From: Diabrotica undecimpunctata | Lineage: Eukaryota; Arthropoda; Insecta; Coleoptera; Chrysomelidae | Direction of reading: 5' to 3' | DNA: 64,000 nt | Assembly: GCF_040954645.1 (NCBI RefSeq) | Contig: NC_092806.1 | Location: forward strand, 114,000,458 to 114,064,457 | Part shown: positions 45,447-58,716 of the stretch, in pieces | How positions within the stretch are numbered: position 1 is the stretch's first letter | How the letters are laid out: each line of letters begins with the position of its first letter | Notes under the pieces: generated by a model | Told to the model about the DNA's origin: nothing | What the model saw: the letters and a program-made list of their open reading frames with translations, nothing else | The model's database searches: none | Translations under genes and position numbers: made by a program

Positions 45447-45780
45447 ATGGAGACACAGGAAGACATTTACACAAAAAGTGAAGTAGAAGTATCTAATATA
45501 AAATGCGAAATCCAATTAGAGAACGATGATGTGAATAACACAGAATTTCCAGTTACTATAAAAAATGAATTTAAACAAGAATTACTTATACTCGAAGATA
45601 ATACAGCTAATGAAGATTCTGAAGATTGGTTCAATCAAATGAATACGGAAATATTTATTGAAAATGTAAAACAGGAACAAATTGAAGGTAATAGTAATTT
45701 GTTAACCTGTAAAAATTTGAAGTGTGAACCAAATATTAAGGATAATAAAGACCTAATTGAAGAAAATCAGAGTCAATGTG
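45447..45780 (+). CDS. First coding exon of a zinc-finger protein gene (acidic N-terminus)
   Basis: ATG at 45447 (context CAGTATGG) starts an acidic, Glu/Asn-rich segment with repeated short KCE and KxE motifs (NIKCEIQLEND, IKNEFKQELLILED, VKQEQIEG, NLKCEPN). This is the usual style of N-terminal exons in insect C2H2 zinc-finger genes, which often carry such sumoylation-like sites. The frame stays open to 45800, but a consensus donor G|GTATGT lies at 45780/45781, giving a 334-base exon that ends in phase 1. The zinc-finger exons at 1203, 56982 and 61742 all begin with the two bases needed to complete that codon (Gly). Only the latter two are downstream on this strand, so this exon may belong to the gene containing copy B or C. 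About 11 kb of transposon-filled intron would separate it from copy B. Confidence 0.6.
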
Positions 45781-47456
45781 GTATGTATAAATCAAAATAG
45801 TTTTGGGAAAATAATTTTTAAAAAATGGAAAAGGAAAATTATAGATAATCCTAATCATTTGCAAACTGTTATTACAAAAATGGTTTTTTATGTGGGTGCA
45901 TCTCTAAAATATATCTTTATTCTTAAATATAAATGTAACCTCAATTCAACTATTTGACTATTGTAATATGGTATTAAACAGAGCCTTGGAGATTAGCCTT
46001 GATCTTAAATATGTATGGTTTTTGCTTACTATTAAAATGCTAATATTTTAGGTTGATTTATTGTGAGTGTTGTTTTACATATGGGTGGCTTGTTTGTTCT
46101 TTATGTGATAAATAAATGTGTTTAGTCAGAAAAAACTGCACACTTGAAAGTTTATTATTCTGACTATGTTCGGACCATAGACTTATGGCTGCAATATAAT
46201 TCTGTTCTTCCAGTGTACCAGAGCAAACTGATGCAAAACAGTCCGTATATCTCTGTATAATGGGCCAGATTTATAGAACATGTGACCTCAGTTTTGCTTC
46301 ATGCCAGTTGAGGCTTTGCCTCAGTTTTCTCTGTTACACTGGGGAAAAGGACTGAACACAGGAAGAACACAATAAGCAACTTAGGTTTTCATCGTTATTA
46401 ATATGATTTTTCTGTTTTAAAGTTTTCGTTTTTATAATATTATGTAAATATAGAAGAGTTTAAATATGACTCAGTAATGCTTCAGAAATATGTTCATAAT
46501 AAATTTGATAATGAGTGTTTTTTATTGAAGAATCCATAGTAGAACACTACTAGTTAAAGCTGTAATTAATTTTAATAGCAGTAAATATATGCATAATAAA
46601 AATAATTTTTGTTTTGTAAAGGTTTATAGGACAGTTGAAAGGTAAAGGTTATAAGTTACCTTCATTCAACTTAACAGTTAAATGATTTCAAGATTAAAAT
46701 TACTGAAAAATGTTTATAACTATTTATTAGTAAGTGTGTCTCTAAACAAGCAATACTTTCTGCATATTGGGGAATGTTTTTAGTATGGCTCTGCCATAAA
46801 GCTTTATTTGTAGCCACACATTTTTTGTATAAACTGTGTTGTTTTACCTGGTTGCTAGACAATCACTTGGCAAGCTAAAATAGTTGCAATATTGTTTGCA
46901 GTTTTGGAAAATTTCATAGGAATAAAAAGACCAATACTTGGTCTGATCAGAGGATTATATATTATATTAAAGAAATACATTTGAGCTGTGAGTTGTGGAA
47001 TTTGGAAGTCGGAATGTATATAGAATGATATGCAAAAAGACTGATAGGTTGTTACTGAAAAATTAGAGATTTTATTTTTTCTTGTCCAATTGTAGGAGAG
47101 AAGAGGGAGACTTGATCCCAACATTACATTTCTTCGGATAACTTTTTTTATAACCAATCTAGAACCTTGATAATTTAGTGGAACATTATAAATTTATCAA
47201 AGTTTTGGGTGTTATGCACCCGAAAAATATACTGCTAATAAATAACGAGTTTTTGTAGAATCTAGTAATAGAGAAAAACTAATCATGTCTCCCCGTACTT
47301 CGGGAGACTTGATCCTTGTGTATGGGTGACTTGATTATACCTTCCCAGATTTACAATATTAAAATAAAACCAAAAATTATTAAAAATATTATTAAAAATA
47401 GAAACACTTTCTGGCAGAAAATTATATTCAAAAAGTTATAAAAGTGAAAAAAATAA
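45781..47456 (+). other. Probable intron, no gene recognised
   Basis: Begins with the donor GTATGTATAA. No domain recognised. Near 47096 and 47288 two copies of GGGAGACTTGATCC occur next to the 3' end of the pogo-like pseudogene and may be part of that element's end. Confidence 0.45.
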
Positions 47457-47512
47457 TTATTGTAGAATATTGAACATTCTCAGTGATTTAGGAAAGACTA
47501 AACATCCTATGC

Positions 47513-48807
47513 AGTGATTACCGTACAATCAGTCTGATGAGCCATGTACTGAAAATATTTCTGAAAATTATACACTCTAGAGTACACAGAAAACTGGAAA
47601 TGGACATCAATAATACCCAGTTTGGATTCAGAAATGGACTTGGAACAAGAGAGGCGTTGTTTGCACTGAACGTTATGTCTCAAAGATGTGTTGACATAAA
47701 TCAAGATGTATTCATGTGTTTCATAGATTACAACAAGGCCTTTGATAAAGTGCGGCATGATCACCTAATCAGACTCCTGACAGAAAAGAATTTAGATAAA
47801 CGAGACATCCGACTAATAGCAAATATGTACTACAATCAGAAAGCAGTAGTGAGAGTAGAGAATAATACCACTGAAGAAATTGAAATAAAGCGAGGTGTGA
47901 GACAAGGGTGTATACTGTCACCAACCCTGTTTAATCTCTATTCCGAAGACGTAATGAATAGAACACTCTCTGAGCAATCTGTAGGTATTAAAATAAATGG
48001 TGTTAGATTAAACAATCTGAGATTTGCCGACGACACCGTTCTGATCGCAGAAACACTTGAAGAGCTACAGACATTGGTAAATAAGATAGCAGACTGCAGC
48101 GAAGAATATGGACTATCTTTGAACATAAAGAAAACTAAATTTATGGTAATATCGAAATCAACACAAAATGTTCAAAATTTATATTTACACAATGAAATTA
48201 TCGATCGAGTTAGCAAATACAAATATTTAGGCACTTTTATAAATGAAGACAACGATAGCTCAGCAGAAATCAAAATAAGAATAGAAAAAGCCAGATCCAT
48301 ATTCACTAAAATGAAGAGAGTGTTCTGCGGAAGAGATTTGAGCCTTGAAATGAAACTTCGCCTGATGAGATGTTACGTACTTTCTGTGCTGTTCTACGGA
48401 ATGGAGTCATGGACGTTGAAGAAGATTGATACCAAAAAATTAGAGGCATTTGAACTGTGGATGTATCGCAGAATCCTGAGAATATCATGGACCGAGAGAG
48501 TCACAAATGTCGAGGTCTTGAGAAGAATGAATAAAGAAAAGGAAGTCATATTTACGATCAAAAAACGAAAACTGCAATACTTGGGACACATTACAAGAGG
48601 CGAAAGATATGAACTGCTTCGAATAATTATGCAAGGGAAAATAGCAGGAAAAAGGTCCATAGGAAGAAGACGAAACTCCTGGCTAAAGAATCTACGGGAA
48701 TGGTATAGCTGTAGCAGCAACGAATTGTTTCGGTCAGCAGTTTCGAAAATACGTATAGCCCTGATGATCGCCAACCTTCGGAACGAAGATGGCACTTGAA
48801 GAAGAAG
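47513..48807 (+). mobile_element. 5'-truncated LINE with 13-bp target duplication
   Basis: Flanked by AAACATCCTATGC on both sides (47500-47512 and 48808-48820) and ending in a short GAA repeat, as expected for target-primed insertion. Only the RT and C-terminal part were inserted. The perfect duplication implies a young insertion into the pogo-like pseudogene. Confidence 0.9.
47537..48799 (+). CDS. Reverse transcriptase part of the truncated LINE
   Basis: An open 420-codon frame lacking the endonuclease. In order: MSHVLKIFLKIIHSRVHRKL, FGFRNGLGTREALFAL, CFIDYNKAFDKV, KRGVRQGCILSPTLFNLYSE, and the catalytic LRFADDTVLIAE. Then come KYKYLGTFI, the WTLKKIDTKKLEAFELWMYR block, YLGHITRGERYELL and the C-terminal GRRRNSWLKNLREW. 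All RT motifs are intact. The ATG is internal to the parent polyprotein, so this is not a normal protein start; it is a 5'-truncated copy. The same family is represented by the decayed copy at 22701-23850. Confidence 0.85.
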   Translation: MSHVLKIFLKIIHSRVHRKLEMDINNTQFGFRNGLGTREALFALNVMSQRCVDINQDVFMCFIDYNKAFDKVRHDHLIRLLTEKNLDKRDIRLIANMYYNQKAVVRVENNTTEEIEIKRGVRQGCILSPTLFNLYSEDVMNRTLSEQSVGIKINGVRLNNLRFADDTVLIAETLEELQTLVNKIADCSEEYGLSLNIKKTKFMVISKSTQNVQNLYLHNEIIDRVSKYKYLGTFINEDNDSSAEIKIRIEKARSIFTKMKRVFCGRDLSLEMKLRLMRCYVLSVLFYGMESWTLKKIDTKKLEAFELWMYRRILRISWTERVTNVEVLRRMNKEKEVIFTIKKRKLQYLGHITRGERYELLRIIMQGKIAGKRSIGRRRNSWLKNLREWYSCSSNELFRSAVSKIRIALMIANLRNEDGT

Positions 48808-51194
48808 AAACATCCTATGCGTCTACTGTAGCTCCTAAAAGTCGGGCTTGGTAACTGTTTTAAAATTTGGTCACATGCGACTTCACCCATGTCTTCGTTT
48901 TCTGGCCACTTAAAGGTTTTGTCACCTCTTTTTTGGTCAAATTTGATTTTAAAATCCTTGTTCTTTCTTCCTGTTATCTGTCCTATGTAACGATGGACTA
49001 AGTTTCTTTCGGAGAAAAAGCTTACAATTACCCAATCTTGCACACTCAATTCAAACTCGTCACCTTCTGCTTCTGATTCACATTCAGTATCTCTCTCTAC
49101 TTGCATTTCATCATTACGGTCATATTCAGACTCTAACGATGATAGCAGAATGTCACTGCCCCCCGAAATTGAAGATTTTCTCCAATCCTTAAGTTTTTGT
49201 TTAGTCATTTTTTTAAGTGATCTTAATTTGGCCTTTTACTCTTTTTCTAGTTTTTTTTCTTCTTTAGCTCTAACTTCAGCTTCATGCCCAACTTTTTCTG
49301 GTGTAGCTGTGAGAATTTTCATAGTCGCTCGCTTTCTACCCTTTTTTGAAGTCCTGGTCCCGGCTTTAGGATAAGGTCTGATCATTTCTGGGCTACTAAA
49401 AGTGGCAAAAGTGAAAGGCTGGTTATTGTGCTCCATTGATGTTTGTTGTAGCTGATCATTTTGTGAAGTATCTCCATTTACAGGATGTGACCTAATTATT
49501 TAAGGTGTGGTAACAGTACCAGTAGAAGTAGAAGGCTGTTTAGTGAAGACAGTCTAATTATTTCAGGGGTGGTGAAAGTGCCAGTAGAAGTGGAGGGTTC
49601 ATTATTATCTATTGCTGGTGTTGCAACATCAAACTGACATAAAGTGGAATTATTTTCTGGATCTTCGCGATCAGTTACATACGCCGACATAAATTCTTCA
49701 TTGGTAAAAATATTGGAATTGAAAGGCCATATACCCTTAACTCTGAATCCGCTTTCAATATTACGTGGGGTAAATGCTAACGGGAAAGCGTAAGCTAAGC
49801 ATCCTCCGACTTAGTATATTGTAATTGTCCTGTGTGGGTCACCATCTAATCATTACAGGCAGTTTTATAGAAACTCTTGAGAGGGCCAAATACACTCCTG
49901 TCCAACGCCTGGAGCTTATGCGACATGTGGTGGTATGGTAAGAATTATTCCGTGTTCTTTGGCATATGTTATGGCTTCGAGAGTAACCTGGATATCATGA
50001 TTGTCCATTGTGATTAAACATTTATTATCGGTAGTCGCCTTTACATATATTTGAAAATTAAAAAAATTTGATAAAATTAGAAGCGGCCATCCATCCACTT
50101 TCATAAACTACGTCTGTGGTCCCTGGTGGACTATTATCAATCATGCGAGCATGCCAAAGAAAACCATAAAAAGCAGTATATGGTTTCCAATCGCATTGAT
50201 TGCACAACAAACAGTCACTGTTGCTCCATGTTCCCCTGACGTAATTTTACCAACGTGCTTATCACCTTTACATGCAATGATCTTCTTTGGCTTATAGATA
50301 GTGGAAAGTCCAGTTTCGTCCACGCTACAAATTGCTTCTGGTCCGATTCCATGGTTTTCAAGAACTTTACGAAAAATTTTGATACATTATTTCTGTTGAA
50401 ACTAGTTGCTCTAGAAAGACTATTTGCTTCCGGAGAGCGTAATGATAAGGTCTTCATCCTCTTCAGAAATCCATATAACCAGTCGTAACTGGCTTGCTTA
50501 TTTTTATTCCAAGAAGCAGATTTTTTTTACTATTTATAACGGCAAACTCGTACGCCAGTTCTTTTGCTTGTTTTCTTGTAAGGCATAATTTTGTTGGCAA
50601 CATCTAAATAATTTTTAAACATATTTTCCTCTGCATTTGTAAATATTTGAGCCTTCTTGTAATCAGGAGAGAAGGATATTTCAATATTTTCGGATTGTTG
50701 TCTGCGAACGTATCTTTTTAATGTCATAATATTTATTTGAAAACGACTTGCCATTCCCTTGAGAGACGTAACGTTATTAATAACGTCTAAAACAGCTTCT
50801 TTTAACCTCTGGCTGTCGACTGGTGTTCTTTTCTTGGCTCCTTCCCTCCTATCTACTTCAATATCTGGGATATAAGTGTACCAGAATTTGTTGGTACTCA
50901 AAAGTGCCGATTATGTTTAAACACAATTAAGCCACTGAGATGAGTATGATTTTGTCAATCCTTTGTTACACGATTGTATTGTCTATTTAGGAAACATATT
51001 TAGGAAACAAATGTACAAGCCATACTCTTGCTGACAATGTTTTTGAGATATACAGGATAATCAATTATTATGATAAAATCAATTACATCTGTTATTATAG
51101 GAGATGCCGTGATGCTGAAGAAAGTTATTTACAAAAATAGGAGTTAACTGTAAGCTTCACATTTTAAAATTAGTTATAAATATACAGGGTCTTT

Positions 51195-51440
51195 CATAGC
51201 ACTGTACCGCATCAAAAATATATTTTTTTAAACGAAGTACCCTGTATTTTATTTTAAATTTAAAATTTCATTATAAGGATAAAAAGTTGTAACCTGTTAT
51301 ACTGGACATTTAAATACTTTTAACCAATATTACATGAATAACCATAAAAGATGATTACCAACAATTATTTTGAGTTGGCCAAAAACAGAAAGTTTATCAT
51401 TGTTATATGTCAGTTTGGTAATCATCATTTACGTTATATC
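51195..51440 (+). repeat. Copy of the zinc-finger 3' flank without the TTAA transposon
   Basis: Matches the flanks after copy B (58480-58716) and copy C (63550-63792): TACCGCATCAAA, then AACCTGTTATACTGGACATT, CCAATATTACATGAATAACC and TGGTAATCATCATTTA in the same order. At the place where the other two copies have TTAA followed by a transposon, this copy reads TTAC and continues. It may be the last trace of a further, deleted zinc-finger unit upstream of B. Confidence 0.8.
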
Positions 51441-51832
51441 AAAAAAAAATGTGGAGGTTATATTTTATATTTGTTAAACTATTTGTTCGGGCTGTTAGGC
51501 CGTTGTCTTCGGAGATTAGTTCTCGACGTTTCGCCAACACTAGGGGTTGGCATCTTCTGGAGATGTTACTGCTTCGCTTGTAAGCTGAAACTGACGCCGC
51601 GTTGTAGTAATAGAGTTGTTCGTATAGTCTCTCTTTGAGTGTATTCTTGGAACTGGTGTTTGATGTCCTGTTTTAGGCCTTCTGCCTCTTCAGGACGTGC
51701 TTTATTTTTTGTTTTGTAGTTGGCTGGTTCTTTTTTGTTGTGGGTCCACTGGTGGTCATTGGAGGAGCGCCTGGACAATCAGAGGTGAAAGACAATGTGT
51801 AAAACGGTCCTTTTCAGAATTTATTGATAGTA

Positions 51833-54199
51833 TACCGATTCGGCAAGTTTTCAACTACCGTATACGTTATTCAGTATGTGGAACAAAAATAACACTTAAT
51901 TGTTTGAATAGAAGTGAGAAGCAGTCACCAGCTCGATGGAGTAGGTATGACTTTTAAACAGTGTTGATATTATTTCTGGTATATCTTTCCTTCTAAAATT
52001 TTAGTCCGATACATGAGTCTAAAATAATATTTAAATCCACTACAGTTCACTGTGGAATGAAAATTAATATTGTTCCAAAAAAATTCAAATAAAGTAGCCA
52101 CGTAATTGTTATTTTCTAATAGATTCTATCAATTACTTAATTGGTTAACAAAAAACAAACATTGATTTAAGTAATTTATGTGTGGCAACAACGCATTATT
52201 CCCCTGAAGACTTGTAAAATTTTAAGCTATGCCTTCTTCTTTCACAGTGCGAAGCGGCATACACATACACCGATACATCGCGGACGGCATTCAGTAATGA
52301 CAGTAATTATCGGACACTGATAGGGAGCGCAGTTCTTTGCATAAAATTATTTCGTCGCCAACTTTCCGTCGGTAAACCTTTAGAAAAACTCGAACACTTA
52401 TATTCGAGTTTTAAATGTAATTTTTGTAGATTTTTAGCTGTGGAAGCTAGGAAATAAAACAATAATTAACTTAACAAACATTAACTAAATATAAATATTA
52501 TTTTTATAAGAAAAAAACCAATTAAAAAAATTATTCTAAATAATTAAAATTAAAGGCATTTAAAAAAAAATATCTAACCGATAAATGTTCAAACAAACCA
52601 CTATTTTGACCTAAACAAAATCCGAATCTATCAATTAAAGCAAGTCTCATTGCATTTAGCTGATTTGGTTGTACTCGACTACAAAATTTAACCATTTTTT
52701 CTTCCAATTCTGCTAAATTGGTGGCTCGTTGGAATTCATGCCGATATAATTTTGATTTTAGCATTCCCCAGAAATAAAAATCCAAAGGTGCCAAATCTGG
52801 TGATCTATGGGACCATTTTATTATTCCTCGTGTAGAAATTAATCGTCCAGGAAATGTTTGTTCCAAATAATTTGTAACTTCGATTGCATTATGTGCTGGG
52901 CAACCATCCTGTTGAAACCAAAATTCATCGAAGTTGACCGCAAGGTTTCGAACTGCTGGAATAATCGGATTGCGTAATAAATCTAGATACTTTCGTCCAT
53001 TCAGAATTATCGTATTATTCGTATTTTCGTCCAATTATATTATCGTTATAAATGCCAGTCCACACATTTAATTTCTTTGGGTATTGTGTTTTCACAGCAA
53101 TACTCAAATGTTTATTTTCCATAGACCAATAGCGGACGACAGATGGATTATGACGTTTATGAATTGTGAATGAAGATTCATCGGAAAACAAAACATTTTT
53201 AAAAAGTTATTGTTCCCATTCGATTTCTCCATCATAGTTTCACAAAATTCCATACGTTTAAAATGATCGTCTAGAAAAAGTTCTTGGCTGGTTCGCACTT
53301 TATAGCAATTGTATCTATTTCTTTTTAAAATATTCCTTACAGTTCTCTCCTTTAGGTCAACTTCATCCGCAATTTGTCTACTCGAACAAGGCGTTTCTTC
53401 AGCAGTTAAACAAACTTGCATTTCACGAGCCTAGCGTTCAAGAGATATTTGTTTCGGTAGTGGTTGATCCCTTGGACCACATTTCGTACAGGTATTTATG
53501 CAACCGAAATTTTCGGAAAAGTTTTTAATAATTGATCGTACTGTTTTCTCTGTCGGAATTGGACGATTTTAGAAAAGCAGCAATAAGTAACTGTATTATT
53601 TCTACAATAGAATGGTTCTCATAAAACCATTTCACCATTTGAATCTTTTCTTCTTGAAAATATACACTTGGCATGTTAATTATTTGTTTTCAACCTTTTA
53701 CCACGACAGCTAAAAATCAAAGAAATAGACCTTACCTTATTGTACAGATAAGCACCGCCTATTTTTTTGAGGGGAAGTCATAGAGAGGGCAAACGGTTTA
53801 CACTATTTGTCTGTCTACTGAAGTGCGTTATTTATTTAGCTCACGCTGTTGTCGCATCTCAATTTCTCAATTTAGTGTTCGTTGTTCATTAATCAAGTAA
53901 TGATATAATCGTTTAAAAAATAACACTTCATGATTACTTCATGTAAGTTTTGTTGGGGCAATATTAATTTTCATTCTACAATGAACTGTAGTAGATTTAA
54001 ACATTATGTTACACTCATGTATCCGACTAATCTTTTAGAAGGAATTATGTAACATAAATTTCGCAACACTGTTTAAAAATTAGACTCGCTACTCCAACAT
54101 GCGTGGATTGTGTCTCACTCGTATTCAAACAATTAAGTGTTTTCTTTGTTCCACATACTGAATAACGTATACGGTAGTTGAAAACTTGCCGAATCGGTA
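51833..54199 (-). mobile_element. mariner-like DNA transposon with about 250-bp inverted repeats
   Basis: Ends TACCGATTCGGCAAGTTTTC at 51833 and its exact reverse complement ending at 54199, with TA on both sides. The inverted repeats continue inward to about 52085 and 53950 with moderate divergence (shared ATACGTTATTCAGTATGTGG, CACTTAATTGTTTGAATA, CTACAGTTCA). A transposase pseudogene lies between on the minus strand. Confidence 0.9.
52531..53674 (-). pseudogene. mariner/Tc1-like transposase pseudogene
   Basis: Starts at an ATG at 53672-53674 (MPSVYFQEEKIQMVKWFYEN), an N-terminal helix-turn-helix of the type preceding insect mariner-like transposases. A second helix-turn-helix (SSRQIADEVDLKERTVRNIL) is at about 53320-53385. 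The catalytic Asp segments are FSDESSFTIH (about 53150-53190), WFQQDGCPAHNA (about 52875-52925) and SPDLAPLDFYFWG (about 52760-52800), a DDD-type order. The last part (52531-53034) is open; the N-terminal two thirds contain frameshifts and stops, and one frameshift at about 53200 separates the first catalytic motif from its domain. Inactive. The C-terminus is complete. Confidence 0.85.
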
Positions 54200-54239
54200 T
54201 ATAGAGAATATGAATTTGTTGATTTGATATTAATAACTG

Positions 54240-55610
54240 TCTGAAAACGCGGCGCGAGAGGGCAGCTGTGGCTGTATCGTTATCGTTGTGCAATGGGATC
54301 GGGAAACCACAGAAAACCGATCCCCCCTGTCTAGGCAAGCTCGAAGTGAGCATTTATATTTACTGGCGACGGTGATAAATGAGGGGAGTTGCCTCCAGAA
54401 TGTCAATGTATTCATCAGGGAGTTCATTGCTGGCAAGGTCTAGTAAAATAGAGGGTAGGAAAGAGAGTTTGGATTTGGGATGTCTTTTGATTGCCGAGGG
54501 ATGAGCTGGTAGTTTTAAGAATGCGTTGGGCTCTGAGGTTTTGGCCCCGGATGGTGCGTATTGCATAACTGCCGCGTTGTACTACGGAGGCCATATTTAT
54601 ATTTTCCACTCGCTTCCCCTCCACTGGTTTCGCCGTGAGGGGGCGTGTCGTCGTTCGTAGCTTTTCTTTTTTCGTGTTTTGCGGGAAGGGTGTTTGTGGA
54701 TTTTAATATTGGTATTTTGTCAATTTTTAGTCCTTCGTCTATCCGATTAAAATAATTTGGATACTTATATATTTCCACCGCTTCCTGATATAACCGTGGG
54801 TAGTACTGTTATGTTTTATCCAGCATCTGCGTTTCTTGCCTAAACTACAATGACTTTTATGTTCGTTGATCCTTGTGTTTGTGTGTCTTTTCCTGGTTCC
54901 CACATATACCATTCCACATGTGCATGGTATTCGGTATACTCCGGCCGTTGGTAATGGGTTGCGTTTGTCCTTCACCGATCTTAAATAGTCCTTGATTTTC
55001 TTTGTAGGCTTGAAAATGGCCTTTATATTGGCTTTTTAAGTATTCCCACAATTCTGTTCTTATCCCCGATATATAGGGCAAAACGCTTTGCCTATACATG
55101 CTGTTTCTTCGTCTTTTCTTCTAAAATCGTTGTTAATCGCTTTATGTATTTCTGTTCTGGTATTACCATTAGAGGTAAGCGCTTTGTCAATATGAAGAAG
55201 TTCACTTTGCAGATGCTGTGGTTCACATATTCTCTTTACCCTCTCCTCCAGAGTTTTGATGATACTTTGTTTTTGGCCTGGATGATGATTTGAGTTCCTG
55301 TTTAGGTATCGTCCGTGTGTGTAGGTTTTCGAAACACTTTATGTCCTAAGTAACCTACCTTTCGATTTACTAATACTTTACTCTGGGAACGCTAGTTCTC
55401 TGTTTCCATCGTAAATTGAATATTTGGATGTAGTGTGTTTATATAAGACAGGAAATCGTTAAGTTTTTCTACTCCGTGACAGCAAATCACAAAAGGGTCA
55501 TCGACGTATCTAACCCATACCCTTGACTTGTATGCTGACTCCATTACCTTTCTAGGTGCTCCATGAAAAGGTTGGCTACGACCGGGCTTAGTCTGACTAA
55601 GCTTACAGTT
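54240..55610 (-). pseudogene. Penelope-like reverse transcriptase and GIY-YIG endonuclease
   Basis: RT motifs near the right end: VRLSPVVANLFMEHLE (about 55545-55600), WVRYVDDPFVICCHG with the catalytic YVDD (about 55490-55535), and KVLVNRKVGYLGHKVFRKPT (about 55325-55385). A linker follows in several frames. TAGVYRIPCTCGMVYVG (about 54890-54940) is the GIY-YIG core, in a frame with RINEHKSHCSLG. A tail with KSTNTLPAKHEKRK and a Gly/Ser-rich end is at 54515-54778. Stops and frameshifts separate these parts, so it is not functional. The N-terminal half is missing. Confidence 0.8.
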
Positions 55611-55649
55611 GCCTACTATTTTTGTAAATAACTTTTTTTTTTAGTTTAT

Positions 55650-56981
55650 CCTATTAGAACAGACATAATAGACTTTGTCACAAAAGTTGATCATCCTAGA
55701 TGGTACATTGTTGCCAGTATTAGAGTCTTATACATATGGCAGTAAAAATATTGCTGATTTAGGCGCACCTAGAGACAATCAAAAAGTGGTATACAAATAA
55801 TTTTTGTTTGTATATATGTGGGGCTTAAAAGACTAATTTGGCACACTTCTATTAGACGCAAAAAAAACAAATTAGCAATTTTGTAATAATACAAGTAGGT
55901 ACATAAAAATTAAGTAAATAATAATGCAGTAGATATTTAACACATAGTAAAACACAATATCCATCCCTTTCCAAGAAAACAATTACTAAATGAAGTAAAG
56001 AGATTATTAAGTAAAAAACAGAATAAACTATTTGGTATTATTGCTTTCCACATTTAAATAATGATTACAACAGTCGTTTAAGACTAAAATGCCACTCAAC
56101 CTCTAACACCTTTTTTGGGATCTCAAAAAGATGCAAAAATGTTTGCCCTCCTTCCTCGGGCTTTTCTCTAAACCCCCCTCGTTGGCAGTGAAAAACGGAA
56201 AACATTGATTTACCAAGAATCTGTACGCCGTAGAAAAAATGTTTCAAACTAGTAACAGGTTATTTTAAAGAAAAATGTGTGTTAACACTTTTGGTGTAGA
56301 ATAAATAGTTCTCTCAGAAATAACGCTTGAAGCGACCGGCTATTTTGAATGTTACTTACACGAGCGAAATCAAATTTTTAAGTAAAATTTCGACTGTAAA
56401 AACTCGATATCTTTAAATCCGAATGTCCCATCGACAAAAATCAAAGTGCGTTTTAAAGGTGAAAAATGAAACTCGCATCCAATTTTTGCGTTTTGGCACT
56501 AATGAAGTCAGGATCTATGAGGCTGTTAAATAAATAAAATAATCATTTTTAGTTTTCCTCCAAATGTTTTAGTTAAAGGTCGGGTACCATGGGACGCTAG
56601 ACACTATCTGCCTACTTCTTGCTAGAGGAGGTAACATGCTTGATAGTCATATGCTGTGAACATAACTGAGAAGTATACCCAGTCAAACACATAAAAAATT
56701 AGTATTTGGTAGACATGCGTTAATAGGGCTGAAGTACTGCATAAAAAAGCAGAAACAAGCTCAGAATCATCACAAAAAGTGTTGCAGTAAACCTAAATAG
56801 AATAGGTCAATGTATAAAAAGATTTGGAAACTTAGTACAGGGCATAGTACCAACTATGGACTTGGACGATAAATGACGTTGTCATAGTGTGTCTTTACTT
56901 TATTTATTCCAGCGTTGTAAGATGTTATTTATGATCTGCAGTTTCAGCATGCAAAGTTTTATAGTTTGATTTTTCTTTTAG
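55650..56981 (+). other. Intronic 5' flank of zinc-finger unit B
   Basis: Homologous to 1-1202 and 60511-61741 but more diverged than those two are from each other. It has extra blocks not found in A or C, for example about 56088-56160 (which contains CCACTCAACCTCTAACACC) and about 56733-56795 (CTGCATAAAAAAGCAGAAAC). It ends in the acceptor AG at 56980-56981. Confidence 0.75.
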
Positions 56982-58295
<1,314 letters not shown>

Positions 58296-58716
58296 AACCT
58301 AGAGTTCTAAGCGATTTAGTGATGCTGTAATTTTAAAAAACATTTAAGGATACACACTGGAGAAAAGCCTTAAGAGTGCGAAATTTGTTCTAAGCAATTC
58401 AGTTAATCTGGAACTTTAAAAAATCATGTATGAATACACACTGGAGACAAGCCTTGCAAGTGCTGGAAACACATTTGAGAGTACCGCATCAAAGATATAT
58501 ATTTTTAAATGAAACACTCTGTATTTTATTTTAAATTTCATTGCAAGGATACAAAGTAGTAACCTGTTATACTGGACATTTAAAAACGTTTAACCAATAT
58601 TACATGAATAACCATAAAAACCGATTACCAATAATTATTTTGATTTGGCCATGATTGTTTCATCAAAAATTGAACTTTTACCATTATTGTATGTTAACTT
58701 GGTAATCATCATTTAA
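58296..58716 (+). other. 3' flank of unit B with finger fossils and shared repeat
   Basis: 58296-58470 holds two degenerate fingers with stops. 58480-58716 matches 51195-51440 and 63550-63792. It ends in TTAA (58713-58716), where the next transposon starts. Confidence 0.75.

Larger units (their letters stand above)
47457..50901 (-). pseudogene. pogo-like transposase pseudogene, split by a LINE
   Basis: Minus-strand DDE transposase of the pogo group in pieces. Residues from the start at 50901 include a psq-type helix-turn-helix (RLKEAVLDVINNVTSLKGMA, then LKRYVRRQQ). DWLYGFLKR and RSPEANSLSRATSFNR follow (50380-50490). The first catalytic part VDETGLSTIYKPKKIIA lies at about 50275-50325, and ITMDNHDIQVTLEAITYAKE with ILTIPPHV at 49916-50020. 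A Ser/Thr/Pro-rich stretch (49240-49690) leads to a C-terminal domain with LSVQDWVIVSFFSE and KQLPSPTFRSYSRRIG (48835-49070). After the LINE insertion (47513-48807), the last residues FPKSLRMFNILQ and a stop at 47457-47459 are in place. Frameshifts and stops elsewhere show it is dead. Confidence 0.8.
51484..55610 (-). mobile_element. Penelope-like retroelement, 5'-truncated, split by a mariner-like element
   Basis: Minus-strand element whose reverse transcriptase (about 55610-55000) and GIY-YIG endonuclease (about 54740-54975) are characteristic of Penelope-like elements. Its 3' part is split: 54202-55610 and 51484-51830 are the same element, interrupted by a transposon at 51833-54199 with TA target duplication. 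The 3' end contains GGCGAAACGTCGAGAACTAA (about 51514-51533, read on the minus strand), similar to typical Penelope-like 3' ends. The 5' end is lost at about 55610, just before the start of zinc-finger unit B. Confidence 0.8.

Noticed and set aside
48394..48813. 139-codon minus-strand frame opposite the LINE RT
   Set aside because: Antisense of a clear reverse-transcriptase coding sequence.
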